In this document: piece by piece, positions 27,113 to 35,863 of the stretch
How positions within the stretch are numbered: position 1 is the first letter of the stretch
Layout of the letters: the number at the start of each line of letters is the position of its first letter
Origin: Mesobaculum littorinae
GTDB taxonomy: Bacteria; Pseudomonadota; Alphaproteobacteria; Rhodobacterales; Rhodobacteraceae
Direction of reading: 5' to 3'
Assembly: GCF_004011175.1 (NCBI RefSeq)
Contig: NZ_RQXX01000003.1
Coordinates: 310,001 to 374,000, forward strand
DNA length: 64,000 bases
Made by a program: the position numbers and the translations under genes
The notes under the pieces: model-generated
What the model was told of the DNA's origin: nothing
The model's database searches: none
Seen by the model: the letters and a program-made list of their open reading frames with translations, nothing else

Positions 27113-28558
27113 TCAGGCCTCGAGCGCGCGGCGCAGCATCTCCAGGTCCTCGGCGATCTGGCTGTCCTTGCCGCGCAGCTCCTCGATCTTCTTCACGCCG
27201 TGCAGGATCGTGGTGTGATCGCGACCGCCGAACTTGCGCCCGATCTCGGGCAGCGACCGCTGGGTCATCTGCTTGCACAGGTACATGGCGATCTGCCGCG
27301 GGCGGGCGAAGATGCGGGTGCGCTTGGGCCCGACCAGATCCGAGATGCGGATGTTGTAGTGGTCGCAGACCTTGCGCTGGATCTCGTCGATCGTGGTCTT
27401 GCGGTCGGACTGGCGCAGGATGTCGACCAGGCATTCCTGGGTCATGTCGATCGTCACCTCGCGTCCGACGAGCGACCCCATCGCGAACAGCCGCATCAGC
27501 GCGCCTTCGAGCACCCGCACGTTCGAGGTGATGCGGTGGGCGAGGAACTCCAGCACGCCGTCGGCCAGCCGGATGTCGCGGAACTGCGGGCGGAAACGTT
27601 CGGCTTTCTGCTGCAGGATGCCCAGCCGCAGCTCGTAGGTCGTGGGATGCAGGTCCACCACGAGGCCAGACTGCATGCGGCTGACGATGCGGCTTTCCAT
27701 CTTCTCGATCTCGCCCGGCGCGCGGTCGGCCGACAGGATGATCTGGCTGCGCTGGTCGACCAGCGCGTTGAAGGTGTGAAAGAACTCTTCCTGCGTGGAA
27801 TCCTTGCCGGCGATGAACTGCACGTCGTCGACCATCAGCACGTCGACCGACCGGAAGAGCTGCTTGAAATCGATCATCTGGCGTTCGCGCAGCGCCTGGA
27901 TGAAGCGATACATGAACTGCTCGGCCGACAGGTAGACGACACGCAGGTCGGGCTGACGGCGGCGCAGTTCCCAGGCGATGGCGTGCATCAGGTGCGTCTT
28001 GCCCAGCCCCACGCCACCATACAGGAACAGCGGATTGAAGGTGACATCGCCGCCTTCGGCCACGCGGCGCGCGGCGGCATGGGCCAGTTCGTTGGGCTTG
28101 CCCACGACGAAGCTATCGAAGGTGAAGCGGTCGTCCAGGTCGGGGCCGGGCAGGTCGTCGGCCTCGCCACGCAGGACCGCAGGGGCGGCGCGGTCGGACG
28201 ACGCGCGGGCTCCCGCCGGTCCGTGAGAGGGCGTGACCTCGGCCGGTGTGCCGTTGGCGGATACACCATTGGCCGGGGCACCGTGGGCGGATGCCGCGGC
28301 GGCTGCGGGTTCGCGGCGGGGACCGACCTCGAAGACCAGGCGTTCGGCCGGGCGGCCGGACTTGTTGATGACGTTGAGGATCGCGTCGCCGTAGTTCCGC
28401 GACACCCAGTCGCCCACGAAGGGCGACGTGACCCGGAAGGTGGCCACGCCATCTTCCAGCGCATCAAGCTCGAGCGGCTCGATCCAGTTCGCGAAGTTGT
28501 TGCGCCCCACCGAAGCAATCAACTCCTGCCGCATCGACCCCCAGGTTTCGTTCGTCAT
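27113..28558 (-). CDS. dnaA: Chromosomal replication initiator DnaA
   Basis: This 481-residue protein has domain I (about 1-80), an Ala/Pro-rich linker (about 81-140), an AAA+ domain with Walker A GGVGLGKT at 181-188 and Walker B VLMVDDVQF, and a C-terminal DNA-binding domain with GGRDHTTILHGVKKIE. It opens the origin by binding DnaA boxes. The ATG at 28558 (MTNETWGSMRQEL) fits the family start; two upstream starts would add a sequence that relatives lack. Confidence 0.97.
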   Translation of the reverse strand: MTNETWGSMRQELIASVGRNNFANWIEPLELDALEDGVATFRVTSPFVGDWVSRNYGDAILNVINKSGRPAERLVFEVGPRREPAAAAASAHGAPANGVSANGTPAEVTPSHGPAGARASSDRAAPAVLRGEADDLPGPDLDDRFTFDSFVVGKPNELAHAAARRVAEGGDVTFNPLFLYGGVGLGKTHLMHAIAWELRRRQPDLRVVYLSAEQFMYRFIQALRERQMIDFKQLFRSVDVLMVDDVQFIAGKDSTQEEFFHTFNALVDQRSQIILSADRAPGEIEKMESRIVSRMQSGLVVDLHPTTYELRLGILQQKAERFRPQFRDIRLADGVLEFLAHRITSNVRVLEGALMRLFAMGSLVGREVTIDMTQECLVDILRQSDRKTTIDEIQRKVCDHYNIRISDLVGPKRTRIFARPRQIAMYLCKQMTQRSLPEIGRKFGGRDHTTILHGVKKIEELRGKDSQIAEDLEMLRRALEA

Positions 28559-29180
28559 ATCTGCACCGACCCGCATCAATTTTGTTGAAGCGGCCCGCCC
28601 GTCGCGGAACCGCCCGACCGGCCCCTTTTCGGGCGCTCGGTCCTGTCTGCGATCCGTCCGATCCGGTGACAACGGAAAGACTTAGCCAGCCCCTTGCCCG
28701 ACACTGGGCGAGGGATGGGCCCGACGCCCGCAAGGCGGACGGCGTCTTCCGGTCGCCCGTCGTGGCAAAGCCTCATCCCCCCTGGCACAAGGCCATGGTG
28801 GACGAATCCCTTGCCGCGACATGGCGGCATGTCTTGGACATGTACGGTCCGGGCTATCCTGCGCTCGCCGCGCGCGCCCACGGATCGTTCGCTTTCGGTG
28901 TCGTACCCCTGTCCCCACAGAAACCGACACCTGGAGCGGTCGCACAAGGGCGTCGCGCGTCATGGACCGGAGCAGACCCGGCTTTGGGCGACGCGATCAC
29001 CTCGTGCGGTTCATGTCCCCCCAGAACGAATGAATCGCAGGAGGAAGCTAGCAATTGGCGCGCTGTGAGGGCAACGACTCTTCGATGTTGACTCTCCCCG
29101 CCCCCGGGGAATCCGGTGGCCCTGCCGCAGGGGCAGCGCGGGCGAAGTCCCTGTCCCGATTGACGGACTCGGGCCAGCGC
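28559..29180. other. Non-coding region upstream of dnaA
   Basis: About 620 bases separate the dnaA start from the rpsT terminator. It must carry the dnaA promoter. I see no consensus DnaA box, only weak matches such as GTCCCCACA near 28910, so I cannot call an origin here. Plus-strand open frames across it (for example 28582-29091) look like high-GC chance frames. Confidence 0.5.
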
Positions 29181-29210
29181 AAAAAAAAGCGCCCCGTCGG
29201 GGGCGCTTTG
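29181..29210 (-). terminator. Rho-independent terminator of rpsT
   Basis: On the minus strand, AAAGCGCCCC-CGA-CGGGGCGC pairs as a strong stem and is followed by eight T. It ends the rpsT transcript 57 bases after its stop codon. Confidence 0.93.
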
Positions 29211-29266
29211 TGGTCGAATCGAGTCGCCCCGTGGGGGCGTGTCGGACGGGTAACAGCAGCCGCGGC

Positions 29267-29530
29267 TCAGCCGACGGCCTTCACCCGTGCGGACAGGCGC
29301 GACATCTTGCGCGCGGCGGTGTTCTTGTGGACGACGCCTTTGGTCACACCGCGCATCAGTTCGGGCTGGGCGGCGCGCAGGGCCGCCTGTGCCGCGTCCT
29401 TGTCGCCCGAGGCGATGGCCTCTTCGACCTTGCGCAGGAAGGTCCGGATGCGCGAACGCCGCGCCTTGTTGATGGCAAAGCGCCGTTCGTTCTGGCGGGC
29501 GCGTTTCTTGGACTGAGGCGTGTTGGCCAT
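29267..29530 (-). CDS. rpsT: 30S ribosomal protein S20
   Basis: This 87-residue, very basic protein starts [17 protein letters not shown], the S20 signature, and has the helical body ending in a Lys-rich stretch. It binds 16S rRNA in the body of the small subunit. It lies upstream of dnaA in the same direction, as in many Rhodobacterales, and has its own terminator. Confidence 0.97.
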   Translation of the reverse strand: MANTPQSKKRARQNERRFAINKARRSRIRTFLRKVEEAIASGDKDAAQAALRAAQPELMRGVTKGVVHKNTAARKMSRLSARVKAVG

Positions 29531-29780
29531 GCGTGTCTCTCTTTCGTCGGGTCGTCACAAAATGCTGGCGCACGGGAGGGCCCGACCCCGGGTTCGCTAC
29601 CGGGCAGAATCCGGCCTTGGCGGGCCTCACGCGCATGATCCGCCGGCCTATACAGGCATTGACCGGCAATGGGAACCCTGAATCGGGCGGGACGCTGCCG
29701 CAGGGGCAACGCCCTGTTGGGGCGCCCCGAGCGCCCGGGGCGCACGACGAGCCCGGGACACGCGACGGGCGCCGGCAGCC

Positions 29781-30557
29781 TCAGCGGTCGCGGAACTGTG
29801 CCTCGCGCTTGTCGAGAAAGGCCTGCATCCCCTCGCTCTGATCCTCGGTCGCGAAGAGCGACTGGAACAGGCGGCGTTCGTGCAGGATGCCCTCGGCCTG
29901 CGGCGTTTCGAACGCGCGGTTGACCGACTCCTTGGCGGCCAGCAGGGCCAGCTGCGATTTCTCGGCGATCTTGTGCGCCGCGGCCATCGCCTCGTCCATC
30001 AGCTTCTTGGCGGGCACCACGCGGGCGACGAGGCCCGCGCGTTCGGCCTCGGCCGCGTCCATGAAGCGGCCGGTCAGGTGCATGTCCATCGCCTTGGCCT
30101 TGCCGACGGCGCGGGTCAGCCGCTGGGTGCCGCCCATGCCCGCGATGATGCCGAGGTTCACCTCGGGTTGGCCGAACTTGGCGCTTTCCGAGGCGATGAT
30201 GAAATCGCACATCAACGCCAGTTCGCAGCCGCCGCCCAGGGCATAGCCCGACACCGCGGCGATTACCGGCTTGCGGCAGCGCACGATGGCCTGCGCCTCG
30301 GGGCCGTAAAGATCGCTGCCGAAGACCTCGGCAAAGCTCATTTCGGCCATCTCGCCGATGTCGGCCCCGGCGGCAAAGGCCTTTTCGCTGCCGGTCAGGA
30401 CGATGCACCGCACCTTCTCGTTGTCGTCCGCCTCGCGCAGCGCCTGCACGATTTCGCGCAGCATCGCCGTGCTGAGCGCGTTCAGGGCATCGGGACGGTT
30501 CAGCTTGATCACCGCGACGTGGTCGTCGAGTTCGACGACGATCGTCTTGTAGGCCAT
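29781..30557 (-). CDS. Enoyl-CoA hydratase
   Basis: This 258-residue crotonase-fold enzyme hydrates trans-2-enoyl-CoA in fatty-acid or related acyl-CoA breakdown. It keeps the oxyanion-hole segments ([11 protein letters not shown] and [11 protein letters not shown]) and the two catalytic glutamates (E in CELALMCDF and in [14 protein letters not shown]). Length is typical. Next to rpsT and fpg this is a common Rhodobacterales arrangement. Confidence 0.94.
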   Translation of the reverse strand: MAYKTIVVELDDHVAVIKLNRPDALNALSTAMLREIVQALREADDNEKVRCIVLTGSEKAFAAGADIGEMAEMSFAEVFGSDLYGPEAQAIVRCRKPVIAAVSGYALGGGCELALMCDFIIASESAKFGQPEVNLGIIAGMGGTQRLTRAVGKAKAMDMHLTGRFMDAAEAERAGLVARVVPAKKLMDEAMAAAHKIAEKSQLALLAAKESVNRAFETPQAEGILHERRLFQSLFATEDQSEGMQAFLDKREAQFRDR

Positions 30558-30622
30558 GTCTGTCAGACTTTCCTTGTTGGCGTCAGGATCGAAGCCTTAC
30601 CAGTCCAGCCTTCCGGATCAAG

Positions 30623-31474
30623 TTATCTTTGGCACCGGGGACAATAGAAGGTTGAGCGGCCCGACTGCACGATGCGGGTCACCGTGCCGTCGCAGCCGGG
30701 GGTGACGCAGGGCTGGCCCTCGCGGCCGTAGACGCGGAAGCTGTGCTGGAAATAGCCCAGGTCGCCGTCGCTTTGCCGGTAGTCGCGCAGCGACGATCCG
30801 CCCGCGACGATCGCCTCTTCGAGCACCGCGCGGATCACCGGCACCAGCGCCCCCGCCCGCGCGGCCGAGATGTTGCCGGCCTTGCGCCGCGGCGAGATGC
30901 GGGCGCGGTGCAGCGCCTCGCAGACGTAGATGTTGCCCAGCCCCGCCACCACGCGCTGGTCCAGCAGCGCGGCCTTGATCGGCGTGGCCCGCCCCTTCAG
31001 CCGATGGGCAAGGTAGGCTTCGCTGAAACCGTTGCCCAGGGGTTCGGGACCGATCCCCGACAGCAGCCAGTGCGCGTCCAGCTGCGCGGTGTCGATCAGG
31101 TCCATCGCACCGAACCGGCGCGGGTCGTTGAAGGTGACGCGGGCGCCGCCTTCCATGTCCAGCACCACGTGGTCGTGTTTCTGCGGTGCGGGGTGGTCGT
31201 GCACGAAGGTGCCAAGCTGCGCGCCCGACACCAGCATCCGCCCCGACATGCCGAGATGGATCAGAAGCGTCTCGCCCCCCGACAGTTCGGCCAGGATGTA
31301 TTTCGACCGGCGGCGCAGCGCGATCACCTTCCGGCCGGTCAGCCGCTCGGCCATCCGGTCCGGGAAGGGCCAGCGCAGATCGGCGCGGTTGACCTGTGCC
31401 AATTCGACGCGCCGCCCCTCCATCGCCGGCGCCAACCCGCGACGAACCGTCTCGACCTCGGGCAATTCGGGCAT
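30623..31474 (-). CDS. mutM: Formamidopyrimidine-DNA glycosylase
   Basis: This 283-residue base-excision enzyme removes 8-oxoguanine and formamidopyrimidines and nicks the abasic site. The catalytic N-terminus [14 protein letters not shown] (Pro nucleophile, Glu) fixes the start at 31474. The C-terminus carries the zinc finger with four Cys (CVTPGC...YCPRC). It is divergent from ubiE with 87 bases between. Confidence 0.96.
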   Translation of the reverse strand: MPELPEVETVRRGLAPAMEGRRVELAQVNRADLRWPFPDRMAERLTGRKVIALRRRSKYILAELSGGETLLIHLGMSGRMLVSGAQLGTFVHDHPAPQKHDHVVLDMEGGARVTFNDPRRFGAMDLIDTAQLDAHWLLSGIGPEPLGNGFSEAYLAHRLKGRATPIKAALLDQRVVAGLGNIYVCEALHRARISPRRKAGNISAARAGALVPVIRAVLEEAIVAGGSSLRDYRQSDGDLGYFQHSFRVYGREGQPCVTPGCDGTVTRIVQSGRSTFYCPRCQR

Positions 31475-31561
31475 TGGCGGTATCTCCTTGCGGTGGCTGC
31501 GGATTGTATCATGGCCTGAGCGCCCTATAAGAAGGGGGAGTTTTTCAGGACCGCAAGACCC

Positions 31562-32347
31562 ATGAGCGATACGCCCAAGACCACGCAGGCCCCGCAGCAC
31601 GACGAGATGGGCCGGACCACCCATTTCGGCTTTGAAGACGTGCCCGAGGATCAGAAGGCGGGCCGCGTTCACGGCGTCTTCTCGTCCGTCGCCTCACGCT
31701 ACGACGTGATGAACGACCTGATGTCGGGCGGCGTGCACCGCCTGTGGAAGGACGCGATGATCGACTGGCTGGCGCCGCGGCGCGGTCAGCGGCTGCTCGA
31801 CGTCGCGGGCGGCACGGGCGACGTGGCGTTCCGCTTTCTCAAGCGCGCGCCCGAAGCGACCGCCGCCGTCTGCGACATGACCGAGCCCATGCTGATCGAG
31901 GGGCGCAAGCGGGCCGAGGCCGAGGATATGGCCGACCGCCTGTCGTGGGTCACGGGCGACGCAATGGCGCTCCCCTTTCCCGATGCCAGTTTCGATGTCT
32001 ACACGATCTCCTTCGGCATCCGGAACGTGACTCGCCCGCAAAAGGCGCTGGATGAGGCGTTTCGCGTCCTGCGTCCCGGCGGCCGCCTGATGGTGCTCGA
32101 ATTCTCGCGAATTCCGAACCCGGCGCTGCAATGGGCCTATGACCGCTATTCCTTCAACGTGATCCCGGCGATGGGGCAGGTGGTGGCGGGCGACCGGGCC
32201 TCCTACCAGTATCTGGTCGAATCGATCCGGCAGTTCCCGGACCAGGAAACCTTTGCCTCGATGATCTCGACCGCGGGCTTCGACCAGGTGCGGTATCGCA
32301 ACCTGACCATGGGCGTCGCCGCGCTGCATTCGGGATGGAAGCTTTAG
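31562..32347 (+). CDS. ubiE: Ubiquinone/menaquinone C-methyltransferase UbiE
   Basis: This 261-residue SAM-dependent methyltransferase has the SAM motif [13 protein letters not shown] and the family signature [17 protein letters not shown]. It methylates the ring carbon of the quinone precursor in ubiquinone synthesis. It is followed after one base by ubiB, so the two form an operon. Confidence 0.96.
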   Translation: MSDTPKTTQAPQHDEMGRTTHFGFEDVPEDQKAGRVHGVFSSVASRYDVMNDLMSGGVHRLWKDAMIDWLAPRRGQRLLDVAGGTGDVAFRFLKRAPEATAAVCDMTEPMLIEGRKRAEAEDMADRLSWVTGDAMALPFPDASFDVYTISFGIRNVTRPQKALDEAFRVLRPGGRLMVLEFSRIPNPALQWAYDRYSFNVIPAMGQVVAGDRASYQYLVESIRQFPDQETFASMISTAGFDQVRYRNLTMGVAALHSGWKL

Positions 32348-32348
32348 G

Positions 32349-33896
32349 GTGCGCGGCCCCCACAACATCTGGCGACTGATCCGCACCGGCGCGACCTTCG
32401 AACGCACGGGCGCGATGCGCGTCGTGCTCGACGCGATGGACGCGCCGCCGCACCTGCGGCTGGTCGCGCGGGTCCTGGGCAAGCCCTTCGCGTGGCTTGG
32501 CTATGCCGGCGATCCGTCCCTGCCGCCCGTGGTCCGGGCCGTAACGGCCCTCGGTCCTGCCTACATCAAGTTCGGGCAGATCCTGTCGACCCGCCCCGAC
32601 GTGATCGGCGACGAGCTTGCCGCGCAGATGCGGGTGCTGCAGGACAAGCTGCCGCCGTTTTCCGTGGAAGAGGCCCGGGCCGCCATCGAAAGTGAGCTGG
32701 AGATGCCGGTCGACCGCATCTTCTCGGCCTTCTCGGAGCCCGTGGCCGCCGCGTCGATCGCACAGGTCCACCGCGCGACGCTGGCAGAGACGGGGCAAGA
32801 GGTGGCGGTGAAGGTTCTGCGGCCCGGCATCGAACGCGCCTTCCGCCGCGACGTCGACGCCTTCTATTTCGCCGCCCGCATGGTCGAGATCCTGGCCCCC
32901 TCCGCCCGCCGGCTGCGCCCGACCGAGGTGATCGAGCATTTCGAGGGCGTCGTGCTGGGCGAGCTGGATCTGCGGATGGAGGCATCGGCCGCCGCCGAAT
33001 TCGCCGCCAACACCGAAGGCGACGCGGGGTTCCGCGTGCCGCGGGTCGAATGGTTCCTGTCGTCGCGGCGCGTGATGACGCTGGGCTGGGCCGACGGGGT
33101 GGCGGCCAACGACATCGACGCCATCGTCGCGGGTGGCCACGACCGCAAGGCCCTGGGCGAACGCGTGCTGCGGCTGTTCCTGAACCACGCGCTGCGCGAC
33201 GGGTTCTTCCACGCCGACATGCACCAGGGCAACCTGAAGATCGCCGCCGACGGCGACATCATCGCCATCGATTTCGGGATCATGGGGCGGCTCGACGAAT
33301 ATACCCGCCGGGTCTATGCCGAGATCCTCTTCGGCTTCATCCGCAAGGATTACCGCCGCGTGGCCGAGGTGCATTTCGAGGCCGGGTATGTCCCCCCCGA
33401 CCGCGACATCGACGATTTCGCCCGGGCCCTGCGGTCGGTGGGCGAACCGATCTTCGGCATGGATGCCTCGCGCATCTCGATGGGGCGGCTGCTGAACTTC
33501 CTCTTCGAGGTGACCGAGCGCTTCGGGATGGAGACGCGGACCGAGCTGATCCTGCTGCAGCGCACCATGGTCGTGGTCGAGGGCGTGTCGCGGTCGCTCT
33601 ATCCTCAGATCAACATCTGGGAGGTCGCGCGCCCGGTGGTCGAGGATTACATCCGCGAAAACCTCGGCCCCAAGGCGATGATGCGCGACCTGGGCCGCAC
33701 CGCGCGGGTGCTGTCGCGGCTGGGGCCCCGGCTGCCGCAGATCGCCGAGGATCTGCTGATGGCCGAAACCCGGCGGCACGATCTGGAACGGCACCCGAAC
33801 CGCCGCCGCCGCCCCGCCTTCTGGCCCTCGGTCGGGTTCGTGGCGCTGGGGGCGGGCGGCATGGCGCTGGCCGTGGCCCTGGGCGCCGCGCTTTAG
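32349..33896 (+). CDS. ubiB: UbiB-family atypical kinase/ATPase
   Basis: This 515-residue ABC1/ADCK-type protein is needed for ubiquinone synthesis. The KxGQ motif (YIKFGQILSTRPD), AVKVLRPG, and catalytic loop HADMHQGN followed by IDFGIMG are all present. The C-terminus carries hydrophobic membrane anchors (FWPSVGFVALGAGGMALAVALG). The start is GTG at 32349, just after the ubiE stop. Confidence 0.95.
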   Translation: MRGPHNIWRLIRTGATFERTGAMRVVLDAMDAPPHLRLVARVLGKPFAWLGYAGDPSLPPVVRAVTALGPAYIKFGQILSTRPDVIGDELAAQMRVLQDKLPPFSVEEARAAIESELEMPVDRIFSAFSEPVAAASIAQVHRATLAETGQEVAVKVLRPGIERAFRRDVDAFYFAARMVEILAPSARRLRPTEVIEHFEGVVLGELDLRMEASAAAEFAANTEGDAGFRVPRVEWFLSSRRVMTLGWADGVAANDIDAIVAGGHDRKALGERVLRLFLNHALRDGFFHADMHQGNLKIAADGDIIAIDFGIMGRLDEYTRRVYAEILFGFIRKDYRRVAEVHFEAGYVPPDRDIDDFARALRSVGEPIFGMDASRISMGRLLNFLFEVTERFGMETRTELILLQRTMVVVEGVSRSLYPQINIWEVARPVVEDYIRENLGPKAMMRDLGRTARVLSRLGPRLPQIAEDLLMAETRRHDLERHPNRRRRPAFWPSVGFVALGAGGMALAVALGAAL

Positions 33897-33914
33897 GGGC
33901 GGCTTTTGCGGCAG

Positions 33915-33950
33915 CGCGATCGGGCGGGCAGCGCGATCGGGCAGGATGAC
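33915..33950. repeat. Short direct repeat after ubiB
   Basis: Two copies of a GCAGCGCGATCGGGC unit lie side by side in the gap between ubiB and the convergent phosphotransferase gene. It is probably a slipped duplication with no clear role. Confidence 0.5.
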
Positions 33951-33982
33951 CGGGCAGGCGCGCCGCACCGACTGCCGCAGCG

Positions 33983-34942
33983 TCAGGACGTGGCAACACC
34001 CTGCACCATCAGGGCGGTTTCCGCCGCGACACCTGGGGCATAGCCCGCGTCCCCACGCGCGCTTTTCCACAGCGCATAGGCCGCCAGACGGTAACCCAGC
34101 AGCGGGCGCAGAGCCAGATAGCGCGTTGCCACCTCTTCCGACCCGTAAGCCTGCAGCAGCAGCCGGGTGGCCCCCGTGGTGAGCGGCGCCCGGTCGTTGG
34201 CCAGTCGCATCGATGGCGACAGCACCAGCGACAGGTCATGCACCGGATCGCCCAGCGCCGGGCACTGCCAGTCGACCAGCACCGGTGCGGCGGTCCCGAC
34301 AAGGTTCGCCGCGACCGGATCGCCGTGCAGCAAACAGGGTTCGGGGTCGGGCGTGGGGATCGGCGGGCGCCCGGGCCGCGACGCCCGCAGCCGCCGTGCC
34401 GCCCGGGCGCCCGCGCCGGACTGCCGTTCAACCTCGGACAGCATCCCCTCGGCCTCGGCGATCAGCTGCCCGGGGGTCAGCGCCACATGGCGCAAGGGCG
34501 CCCGGGCCAGCCCGCCCGGCACGGGCATCATGTGCAACCTGCGCAGGCGGCGCATCACCTCGGCCTCGTCGCCCTGCCAGACGGGACCTGCGTCCTCGGT
34601 TAGGATGGCGCGCCCACCGGCATGTTCGAGATCGGCCAGCAGATGGGGCGACAGCCCCGTGTCGGCAAGCGCGCGCAGCACGGCGACCTCGGCCCAGGGG
34701 TCATTGGGAAAAAGCGGCGTGTCCCCGTCCGGCAGGTAAAGCTTGCAGATCGCGGAGGTCGCGAAGGGGGCGCACTGGGATGTGCCCCACGTCAGGCGCC
34801 AGACCTGGTTGGTGCGCCCGCCGCTCAACCGCCGCCAGTCGGCACCACCGAACCCGGCAGACGCGACGACCTCCGACAGCCAGCCCGGCACGTCGTCCCG
34901 CGCGTCGCCCGCCCTACCCATTTCGTCCGACGCGCGTTTCAT
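33983..34942 (-). CDS. Aminoglycoside/choline phosphotransferase-like kinase
   Basis: This 319-residue APH-fold kinase has the catalytic segment LLHGDPVAANLV and the metal-binding VLVDWQCPALGDPVHDL. Such proteins phosphorylate small hydroxylated compounds (choline, sugars, aminoglycosides). Nothing here shows a resistance role. It lies convergent with ubiB and upstream of the flagellar cluster. Confidence 0.85.
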   Translation of the reverse strand: MKRASDEMGRAGDARDDVPGWLSEVVASAGFGGADWRRLSGGRTNQVWRLTWGTSQCAPFATSAICKLYLPDGDTPLFPNDPWAEVAVLRALADTGLSPHLLADLEHAGGRAILTEDAGPVWQGDEAEVMRRLRRLHMMPVPGGLARAPLRHVALTPGQLIAEAEGMLSEVERQSGAGARAARRLRASRPGRPPIPTPDPEPCLLHGDPVAANLVGTAAPVLVDWQCPALGDPVHDLSLVLSPSMRLANDRAPLTTGATRLLLQAYGSEEVATRYLALRPLLGYRLAAYALWKSARGDAGYAPGVAAETALMVQGVATS

Positions 34943-35165
34943 GCCGGGACGCTACGGCGCCGGGGGCCCCGCCCGCAAGCGAATGCGCGGGCCCCCGGGT
35001 CGCCCGTCGGGTCCGCCCCCCCCTCGGTCGGGAAAGAGAGCGGTCGGCATGATCTGTCCCCGGCCCGGGCCGCATCCCTGGCCCGGAGCCGTCAGGCCCG
35101 TCACAGGCGGTGAGGTGCCGCGCGACAATCCGGGCCCAGAGAGCAGAGAGCCCCCTGTCCGTGCC

Positions 35166-35849
35166 TCAGACCGGGGTTCGCAGGGCCGATACGCCGTCGG
35201 GCGCCGCTGTGATGCCGCCCGGGAACACGAGCTGTGGACCATTCTCGCCCATCTGCGCCTCGAGCACGCGGCCATAGACCGCGACGTCCCTCCGGTCGGC
35301 GACCGTTCCGTCCGAACCGAAGCTCTCCAGCGCAAATCGGTACTCGCCATCGGGATAGGGCACGTCGCCGTTGTCACGCCCGGCCCATGTCATCGGGCCC
35401 GCCTCTCCCGTCACCTCGCGCCGTTCCACGACGACCCCGGCGGAATTGGTCACCACCAGTTCGTGCCGGTCGCCAAAGCGCGGCTGCGGCAGGACCAAGT
35501 CGACCGAAGCGCCGTCGAAGGCGACCGGGCGCACGGCCTTCGCCTCCATCCCCACCCAGCCGGCCATCTGTGCCAGGCCCGAAGCGCCCATCTGCGCCAC
35601 GAGGTCGCGCAACAGGTCATTCGTCTGCACCTGCTGCTCAACGCCGGAGAACGTGGCCAGCTGGACCGAAAACTCCTCGGCCTTCATCGGGTCCATCGGG
35701 TCCTGGTTGGTCATCTGCGTGGTCATCAGCCGCAAAAACGTCTCGAAATCGGCACTGATGTCGGCGCCGGTGCTGGGCTCGGACGGCGCGGCGGACCTCG
35801 CTTGATCGGGGGAGAGCCCCGTCACGCTCGGGTTCGATCCAATATCCAT
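35166..35849 (-). CDS. flgD: Flagellar hook-capping protein FlgD
   Basis: This 227-residue protein has the conserved FlgD N-terminus (FETFLRLMTTQMTNQDPMDPMKAEEFSVQLATFSGVEQQ) and a beta-rich C-terminal domain. It caps the growing hook and directs hook subunit assembly. It lies 14 bases downstream of fliK. Confidence 0.95.
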   Translation of the reverse strand: MDIGSNPSVTGLSPDQARSAAPSEPSTGADISADFETFLRLMTTQMTNQDPMDPMKAEEFSVQLATFSGVEQQVQTNDLLRDLVAQMGASGLAQMAGWVGMEAKAVRPVAFDGASVDLVLPQPRFGDRHELVVTNSAGVVVERREVTGEAGPMTWAGRDNGDVPYPDGEYRFALESFGSDGTVADRRDVAVYGRVLEAQMGENGPQLVFPGGITAAPDGVSALRTPV

Positions 35850-35863
35850 CGTCGGAAACCTCC

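Noticed and set aside
28582-29091. 169-codon plus-strand frame before dnaA
   Set aside because: It has no ribosome site and no family pattern, and overlaps the expected dnaA promoter region. Likely chance in GC-rich DNA.
32154-34070. 638-codon minus-strand frame opposite ubiB
   Set aside because: It lies fully over ubiB and the end of ubiE on the other strand and reads as shadow sequence.
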